Shown here one piece after another: positions 58,193-64,000 of a DNA stretch of 64,000 nt. Origin of the DNA: an uncultured Oleiphilaceae bacterium. Lineage in GTDB: Bacteria > Pseudomonadota > Gammaproteobacteria > Pseudomonadales > Oleiphilaceae. The stretch is taken from assembly GCA_913060665.1 (NCBI GenBank), contig CAJXUY010000003.1, positions 186,001-250,000 on the forward strand. Reading direction: 5' to 3'. Within the stretch, counting starts at the first letter, position 1. Each line of letters opens with the position of its first letter. A model generated the notes under the pieces. That model made no database searches. It was not told where the DNA came from and saw nothing but the letters and a program-made list of their open reading frames with translations. The position numbers and the translations under genes were made by a program.

Positions 58193-59808
58193 ATTCTCAC
58201 CGTAATTAAGTTGATCGAATGAGGCTCAAGCACCACAGGCTCATCGTTCTCTTGAACCACCTTGTTTGTCCAGTTCATTGCCTTAGCTTGCGCCACAGAA
58301 AAGTATTTTTTGGCAGTTAATGTTTCTTTAGTGATACTTTTGACAAGTTTATTCTTACCCATAGAAAGGGATAGATTTGCCGCTCTTAAAGGATGTTTAT
58401 TAACTATCCATAAGTTCACTAACTTTCCGTCTACCCCCCCATCGACTATTGAGCCGAGCACAGAAAGGTAACTCACACCTTGCTGCTCTGTTAGAATTCC
58501 CGTTTGCACAATATCGAATGATGGGCCTGTAATCACAGTATTGACATGGGAGCCATCAAGCATTTCATGGAATTTTTTTAACACTTTATATGGCGCTCGT
58601 TCACGCCCTGATTGATCAATTGCGCCAAATTGCCAATTTCCGGTTAACGACCAGAAATTAGCCATCAAAATATCAGGCTCTTTAGATAACAGGCTTAACA
58701 AGTCAGCGATATACATAGCCCCCGTTAAAGATTGGATATACTCATCAGACTTCCCCTGCCCTATTGAAAACATCGAATTCATTTCAGTAATTGCAATTGG
58801 GATATTTTTTTCTTCCCGAAACTGTTTTAACTGTTGGCGGGTTCGTTCAAGATCCTTGCTGACGACATTGGATGCAGCCATCGTTGCCAAGTACATTTGC
58901 TCTTCATTAGATGGCAAATCAGCCCAAATAAATGGAAAATAGGTATTATGTAACGCCACAAAATCAATTTGTTCAGAATACCCTTCAAGTACCTCTTTAT
59001 TGAAGCCGGGCAAAGGGGTAACAGGCATGCCATCAAAGTCATCACTGCGTAAAGGAATCCCGACTTTTACCGTAGGATCTAGCTTTCTTAACTTAGCAAC
59101 CAAAGAACTCGCTCTTTTAGCATATTCTTTTGCCGTTATCGCCAATTCCTTTTTATTATCATCAATTAGATATGGTTCATTACCGACTTCCAAAAATTCT
59201 ACCTTAGGAAGAGGTTCGCCTTTATAGGTAACGCGTTCGAAATTTATTTTCTTTATCCAGTCAAGTGTTTCCTCCGGAGGCGCCGTAATGACGTTAGCCG
59301 TGAGCAGTGGTTCAGCCCCCGTCAACTGGCATAACCTTAAGAACTCTTGCGTGCCAAACATGATGGTGTCATCACCATTACCGTGAAAACGACTGGATTT
59401 TTTACGCTTTTCAGCTCGCCCCATCCCGTGCTTCCAACGATATAAATCGGATAATGACCCACCAGGGTATCGTAATACAGTAGGCTGCAGCTCAAGGACC
59501 TTATCCAGCATGAGAGGTGAAAACTCAGTAGATCCTTTTTTTAATAGTTCATCACCTCGATCAACCCATTGTATATTATTTCCCAATAACCGCTTGTTGG
59601 TCGGAAACGTCTCAGCGAGGTCAATCGAAACCGTCGCTTGATATGGAGATGCATCTTTCGGCAACGCGGTATACGCCGATGCGGCGTGAAGTCCGCCCTC
59701 TTTACATGCCGATGTGGTTACCATCACCAAAACAAGCACTGAACGCCAAAAGACCAGATTAAAAACATCTACTATTTTCATCAAATCACTTTTTGTAAAC
59801 AAAATCAT
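58189..59808 (-). CDS. Lipoprotein glycoside hydrolase (clan GH-A, arabinofuranosidase-like)
   Basis: This 539-residue protein has a lipoprotein-type signal (VMVTTSAC, Cys35). A TIM-barrel glycosidase core follows, with LRYPGGSLSDLYRWKHG, putative acid/base Glu211 in EVGNEPY and nucleophile Glu342 in ITEMNSM. The Asn-Glu and late Glu layout matches clan GH-A, with resemblance to GH51/GH39/GH79-type families; I cannot fix the family. It is anchored in the envelope and could trim or release the exopolysaccharide. It overlaps both neighbours by four bases, so it belongs to the operon. An ATG at 59781 would give a more usual signal length. Confidence 0.78.
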   Translation of the reverse strand: MILFTKSDLMKIVDVFNLVFWRSVLVLVMVTTSACKEGGLHAASAYTALPKDASPYQATVSIDLAETFPTNKRLLGNNIQWVDRGDELLKKGSTEFSPLMLDKVLELQPTVLRYPGGSLSDLYRWKHGMGRAEKRKKSSRFHGNGDDTIMFGTQEFLRLCQLTGAEPLLTANVITAPPEETLDWIKKINFERVTYKGEPLPKVEFLEVGNEPYLIDDNKKELAITAKEYAKRASSLVAKLRKLDPTVKVGIPLRSDDFDGMPVTPLPGFNKEVLEGYSEQIDFVALHNTYFPFIWADLPSNEEQMYLATMAASNVVSKDLERTRQQLKQFREEKNIPIAITEMNSMFSIGQGKSDEYIQSLTGAMYIADLLSLLSKEPDILMANFWSLTGNWQFGAIDQSGRERAPYKVLKKFHEMLDGSHVNTVITGPSFDIVQTGILTEQQGVSYLSVLGSIVDGGVDGKLVNLWIVNKHPLRAANLSLSMGKNKLVKSITKETLTAKKYFSVAQAKAMNWTNKVVQENDEPVVLEPHSINLITVRM

Positions 59809-60638
59809 TTATGTTTCTCAACCAACGCCATCATCCAAGGATTAAACCCAGTAGCCAGAAGACCTTTGGGTAGATGTTTTACATACAGCTCCGCTAGCTT
59901 TCTGAATGGACCAGGTACACGAGAGAAGTGAACCAAACCTTCAACACTCTGACCTTGCATTGAATAAAGCAAACCCTCTAAGTACCGATGAATATCGGGG
60001 TATCCCCACAGAAAGTTGTCTCCCCAGGTTTTGTGGACTGTCGCACCCACTCTATCTGTCAACCTCTGCTCAAGAGCTGAACAGCGAGTATCAGGCCCAT
60101 GGGCGGTATCAATTGGGAAGTTGCGGTTTGGGCCACCAATTAACATGCGGCCGCCAGGTTTGACGATACGAAACACCTCTCGCAACCACTCCTTACGAAT
60201 TTCATGATAATTTGGCAAGCGGTCGGAATGACCATTTGAAGTACCGACGTGTTCAATTACGCCCAGCGTGAAAACAAAATCAATACTATCGTTTTCAAAA
60301 GGAAGCTCAAAGCGATAAGGGTCAGCTAAGAAAAACCGCCCCCTATCAAGGTCTAACTTTTCCCAATACCGGCTCAGCGTAACAAGGTCAACGCCATACG
60401 ACTCATAACCTTCCTTTGCTATTGTGTCTACCATCGTGCCAACACCACAACCTATATCAACCACTTTGTTCGCCTTATATTTTTTTAAATAAGGTACGAT
60501 ATAGTCATGTGTCTTACCTACATTCACTTCGGATTGATCATTTGCGTACTCATCAGTTGTAGAGTTAAACAGCTCCTCAACTTGACCGTCCATCATCGTA
60601 CCAAAGCCTGACACCCTCTGCTTTATCGGTTTTAACAT
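59805..60638 (-). CDS. Class I SAM-dependent methyltransferase B
   Basis: This 277-residue methyltransferase has motif I VVDIGCGVGTMVDTIAKEGY, acidic motif YGVDLVTLSRYWEKL, and motif II FVFTLGVIEHVGTSNGHSD with GGRMLIGGPNRNF. No other sequence feature identifies its substrate. The stop overlaps the downstream glycosidase ATG, and the ATG shares one base with the stop of the upstream glycosyltransferase (TAATG), so it sits within one translational chain. Confidence 0.8.
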   Translation of the reverse strand: MLKPIKQRVSGFGTMMDGQVEELFNSTTDEYANDQSEVNVGKTHDYIVPYLKKYKANKVVDIGCGVGTMVDTIAKEGYESYGVDLVTLSRYWEKLDLDRGRFFLADPYRFELPFENDSIDFVFTLGVIEHVGTSNGHSDRLPNYHEIRKEWLREVFRIVKPGGRMLIGGPNRNFPIDTAHGPDTRCSALEQRLTDRVGATVHKTWGDNFLWGYPDIHRYLEGLLYSMQGQSVEGLVHFSRVPGPFRKLAELYVKHLPKGLLATGFNPWMMALVEKHK

Positions 60639-61741
60639 TACGCAACAACCTCTTCAAACACTCTCAACGTTTTTTCAGCCGTGCTTTTCCAGTTAAAATC
60701 GGAGGCACGCTCAAATCCTTTCTGTATCAATTGCTCCCGCACACTCGCACTATTAGCAACTAGCTCTAGGGCATCCATCATCCCCCCCTCACTATATGGG
60801 TCTATATAATGTGCTGCGCTGCCACCCACCTCTGGCATGCAAGATGCGTTGGAGCTTATTACCGGTGTACCGCAAGCCATCGCTTCTATTAGAGGAAGAC
60901 CAAACCCTTCATATAATGAAGGGTAAGCAAATAGAGTTGCCTTATTATAAAGCGCTACCAACTCTTCATCTGAAACATACCCCGTTATGTGGATGTTGTT
61001 TTTGACCCCCAACGACTCAACCTCATCAAATATTGCTTTACCACCCCATCTGACCTGCCCCACCAACACAAGATCCAAATCTATCTTGCCGGAAGATCGC
61101 AGTTTTGAATAAGCACGAATAAGTCGCTCTATGTTTTTCCTAGGCTGAAGGTTTCCGACAGCTAAAATAAATGGCTTTTTAAAGCCAAACCGAGATAGAC
61201 GGCGATACGTTTCAGTACCATCAGGTAATACGCGAAACGACTCACTGACTCCGTTATAAGTAACCGTTATTTTATCATCAGGAATATTGTATCTTTGCAT
61301 TATCTGCTGTTTTGAATATTCAGACACGGTCAAAATATGTTTACTCTTATGGGCAGAAAACGGGATCAACATCTTCATCCGCTTACATTCAAGTGGATTA
61401 AAATACTCTGGATGATATTCATAAGAGATATCATGAATCATCACAACTGCAGGGCACTTCATAACGGGTGGTATAACATATTGGAAGTGTGCCACATCGA
61501 CTTTTTGTTTACGCAATTGGTACGGAAAAACAAATGGAATTCTAAACACTGATTGATGAGGACAAATACGAGTCTGTGGAACTTGTCCATTAACATCCAT
61601 TTGATCGTCGTGGGTATAAAACAAATGATAATCAGCGTTATCGCCGCCTAGGCCGATTAAGTTACTCACTAAATTGCGAATATATGTTTCATTCCCTGTC
61701 TGTTGTTTCCCTACAGAGTGAATGTCTATCCCTACTTTCAT
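60638..61741 (-). CDS. GT4 glycosyltransferase (mannosyltransferase-like)
   Basis: This 367-residue GT-B glycosyltransferase of family GT4 has acceptor-side [20 protein letters not shown], then [20 protein letters not shown], and the donor-site EX7E motif in [20 protein letters not shown]. It resembles mannosyltransferases of the WbaZ/MtfB type. It is in the leftward chain of polysaccharide genes; the donor sugar is not known. Confidence 0.88.
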   Translation of the reverse strand: MKVGIDIHSVGKQQTGNETYIRNLVSNLIGLGGDNADYHLFYTHDDQMDVNGQVPQTRICPHQSVFRIPFVFPYQLRKQKVDVAHFQYVIPPVMKCPAVVMIHDISYEYHPEYFNPLECKRMKMLIPFSAHKSKHILTVSEYSKQQIMQRYNIPDDKITVTYNGVSESFRVLPDGTETYRRLSRFGFKKPFILAVGNLQPRKNIERLIRAYSKLRSSGKIDLDLVLVGQVRWGGKAIFDEVESLGVKNNIHITGYVSDEELVALYNKATLFAYPSLYEGFGLPLIEAMACGTPVISSNASCMPEVGGSAAHYIDPYSEGGMMDALELVANSASVREQLIQKGFERASDFNWKSTAEKTLRVFEEVVA

Positions 61742-61767
61742 ATTGATCTACACTATTTAGTCATTAT

Positions 61768-62733
61768 TCATAGGTTATTTAATTGCCGATCTTGCCGAAC
61801 TATCTTTTGCGTAATTCGAATATAACTCAAACTTGACGCAGCTTTTTCGGCGAAATGTGGTTTACGGGTCAACAACCCAAGTACACTATATAACAACCAG
61901 CGAATTCCAAAGCCCAAAATAGTAATAAAGTCTACTAACCAAACCCGATTCTTTCCGTGAAGTAGCGTATAAAAAGAACGCAAACCTTTAAGAGAACTTA
62001 ATAAAATATCGCCCTCTTGGCTTTTCATGCTGGCACCCTGAACATGCACAACGGATGCCATTGGCGTATAAACAACTCTCCATGCATTGTTTTTTACACG
62101 ATGACACAACTCCATATCTTCACCGTACATGAAGAAGTCGTCGTTAAATAACTTGTTATCCAATGCCTCTTTTCGCAGCAGCATGCAGGCGCCCGAAACC
62201 CAATCGACATCTACATCGGTTTCTACATCAGTCTCAAGGTATAATGATTGAGTCTTACCAAAATATGACAGTAAGCGAGTAATAAACAAATAATGGCCTG
62301 CAATATTTTTAATATTAGGGAAAGCACCTCCCGTCCACCGCTGCAGAGAGTGGTCAATATTGAGGAGCCTCGCCCCCCAAATTGCTACATCTTGGTGCAT
62401 ATCAGCATGAGTCAGCAAACGATCAATCCCATCATCAATCAGCATTGCATCTGGGTTAAAGAGCAGAATATATTCACCCTTACAACGATCTAATACTTGG
62501 TTATTGGCTCTCCCAAACCCTACATTTTCTTTATTTGCAACAAGGTGAACACGTGGAAAGCTCTCTCTAACCATCTCAACACTGCCATCAGAGGAGTCAT
62601 TATCAACTACAAATATCTCAAACTGTTCTAAAGGCAAAGAGGTTTCGCGGTAGAGGCTTTCCAGGCACGCATGCAATAAGTCTTTTACATTCCAATTCAC
62701 TACTATCACAGAAAGGCGCATATTGGCATTCAT
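61768..62733 (-). CDS. GT2 glycosyltransferase
   Basis: This 321-residue inverting GT-A enzyme of family GT2 starts MRLSVIVVNWNVKDLLHACL. It has the acidic metal site in FVVDNDSSDGSVEM with EYILLFNPDAM, and later DVDWVSGACMLLRKEAL and MYGEDMELCHRVK. The style is that of rhamnosyltransferase-like WbbL proteins. A C-terminal hydrophobic stretch (FITILGFGIRWLLYSVLGLL) may anchor it to the membrane. It overlaps the upstream glycosyltransferase by four bases. Confidence 0.88.
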   Translation of the reverse strand: MNANMRLSVIVVNWNVKDLLHACLESLYRETSLPLEQFEIFVVDNDSSDGSVEMVRESFPRVHLVANKENVGFGRANNQVLDRCKGEYILLFNPDAMLIDDGIDRLLTHADMHQDVAIWGARLLNIDHSLQRWTGGAFPNIKNIAGHYLFITRLLSYFGKTQSLYLETDVETDVDVDWVSGACMLLRKEALDNKLFNDDFFMYGEDMELCHRVKNNAWRVVYTPMASVVHVQGASMKSQEGDILLSSLKGLRSFYTLLHGKNRVWLVDFITILGFGIRWLLYSVLGLLTRKPHFAEKAASSLSYIRITQKIVRQDRQLNNL

Positions 62734-63833
62734 ACGATATAATCCTTCTTAACCACAGACTCGTAATATTTATCTTGCTGAACGGCAATCTCATCCCAGC
62801 GATATTGACTGGCCCACAACTTATTAATTTTCGAATCGTCTAAAAGATCGTTATGACTTCGTTCAAGCAACTGAAGCATGCCATTAGAGTATTGTTCAAC
62901 ATCAAAAGGCGGGACTTTTACACACCGACTGGAGGCCACTTCATTCATAGGCGCTTTATCAAACAGCACCACATTCTTACCCGCTGCGCAGGCTTCAGTA
63001 ATCACCATACCAAAGGTTTCTTCCCTAGAAGGAACGCATACAAATCTACACGACTGCACAAGAGAGTAAAGCGCCCCACCCCCGACTTTACCAGGCATTG
63101 ATAGATCGTTATCAATGCCTAGTGTACGCGCTAATTCGTTTATTTGTGACGTTTGAAAGCTGTGTCCGGCTAGAACCAGTGGAATTCGCTGGTCTTTTGG
63201 GATCTTGGCATAAGCATGAAGGAGTAAATCAACCCCCTTCTGATTTACATCGACTCTACCCACATACAGTATATAGCTGCCAAAATGCGCATCACACTCA
63301 AAAAAGTGATTATCAACACCATTTGGGATAACAACCGAGTCAGCCCGCTGGTTCCGTTGCTTGATGGTATTTTTCATAGAATCAGTGAGCACAATAAAAT
63401 GCTTATATAGCTTCACACCATAGCGCTCGCCTATAAAAAACGGCAGTTTATATTGTTTGGATAGCGCCTCTGCAAAAAACCACTGAACAGACGCTATAGT
63501 GGGTGCCTTTGAAAAAAGAGGGTTTAAAGTCGCCGATGCTGGCGGCATAAAGTCCTCAACTAACAAATCATAATCAAACTGGCGGATAGCCCTAGGCAAA
63601 CTAAAAAAAAACGTAATATGGTGAGAGGAGCCGTGGTTCCGCACCTTTCGCCCTAAGCGTATATAACGCACATTATCACGAACCAATTCTTGAGTAGAAC
63701 CTTCAAAAGTGGGCGTCAGCACTGTTATTTCATGCTTATGAGATAAACGCCGATAAATTTCAAAGTTGCGCCGAGGCCCACCTCCACTCATCGGGTTATC
63801 GATATCATCGGGATCGATATGAAGAATTTTAAT
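62730..63833 (-). CDS. GT4 glycosyltransferase with apparent ATT start codon
   Basis: This GT4 enzyme has about 367 residues. Known relatives begin MKILHI-DPDD-like. Here the minus strand reads ATT AAA ATT CTT CAT ATC GAT CCC, giving (M)KILHIDPDDIDNPMSGGGPR, with an in-frame stop 15 bases upstream and GGGAG seven bases before the ATT. The first ATG (63791) lies 14 codons inside and has no Shine-Dalgarno sequence. Donor-side motifs are YILYVGRVDVNQKGVDLLLH and PSREETFGMVITEACAAGK (EX7E). An ATT start is rare (infC), so a truncated start at 63791 or an assembly error are alternatives. Confidence 0.82.
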   Translation of the reverse strand: MKILHIDPDDIDNPMSGGGPRRNFEIYRRLSHKHEITVLTPTFEGSTQELVRDNVRYIRLGRKVRNHGSSHHITFFFSLPRAIRQFDYDLLVEDFMPPASATLNPLFSKAPTIASVQWFFAEALSKQYKLPFFIGERYGVKLYKHFIVLTDSMKNTIKQRNQRADSVVIPNGVDNHFFECDAHFGSYILYVGRVDVNQKGVDLLLHAYAKIPKDQRIPLVLAGHSFQTSQINELARTLGIDNDLSMPGKVGGGALYSLVQSCRFVCVPSREETFGMVITEACAAGKNVVLFDKAPMNEVASSRCVKVPPFDVEQYSNGMLQLLERSHNDLLDDSKINKLWASQYRWDEIAVQQDKYYESVVKKDYIV

Positions 63834-64000
63834 CCTGCGTCTCCCATCCTAGAGTGAAATTGAGTTCGTGATCCTTACGCCTTACTTTGAAAAGCAATTA
63901 TTAGGCCAGCAGATAACTTCAACGTCACCATAACACAACTTAACATTATGTTACATTACGTAACCTTAAATTAGTAGCCCTATTGCCCTCCTAGACACAT

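Overview
The window looks like a chromosomal segment of a moderately AT-rich gammaproteobacterium, probably a marine, lipid-using relative of the Pseudomonas/Marinobacter/Oleiphilus/Alcanivorax group. The evidence is Pseudomonas-like gene neighbourhoods (pabB-thrH-cysH-tauE-like-cysB-luxR, and hrpA-fadD-hydrolase-phaJ, both compared from memory), the DUF6160-type surface proteins typical of Acinetobacter and Marinobacter, and an APS-type CysH. I see no rRNA, tRNA, CRISPR array, insertion sequence or prophage. Species assignment is not possible from the sequence alone.

Layout. 1-4.6 kb: a truncated Calx-beta/propeller lipoprotein, two paralogous DUF6160 secreted proteins and an unknown exported protein. 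4.7-12.7 kb: PabB, ThrH, the sulfate-assimilation group (APS reductase CysH, regulator CysB, a TauE/SafE-type permease) and a MalT-like LuxR regulator. 13-18 kb: DinG helicase and the ExeA/GspB pair that serves type II secretion. 18.3-29.8 kb: a lipid block (patatin phospholipase, MlaA, KAS III-like enzyme, FadD, alpha/beta hydrolase, PhaJ-type hydratase) with HrpA inside it.

29.9-39.1 kb: a tight nine-gene leftward operon encoding a TolQ/ExbB channel subunit, two ExbD/TolR subunits, an AgmX/PglI-type transducer, three TPR proteins and two unrecognised envelope proteins. It resembles the core of a proton-driven envelope motor (Agl-Glt-like) and is the best candidate here for a poorly described system. 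39.4-46.7 kb: a CoxE-like VWA protein with its MoxR ATPase, CysK, a decayed class II glutamine amidotransferase, a VWA membrane protein with a long Pro-Glu repeat, and two small proteins.

47.3-63.8 kb: a Wzx/Wzy-type exopolysaccharide locus. It holds the WcaJ-type initiating transferase, flippase, polymerase/ligase, split chain-length regulator and degenerate kinase, Wza-like export lipoprotein, two divergent acyltransferases, four glycosyltransferases, two methyltransferases and a lipoprotein glycosidase. Repeat units would be started on undecaprenyl phosphate by the WcaJ-like enzyme, extended by the glycosyltransferases, decorated by acyl and methyl groups, flipped, polymerised and exported. 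Several start codons are non-ATG, including one apparent ATT in the last glycosyltransferase.
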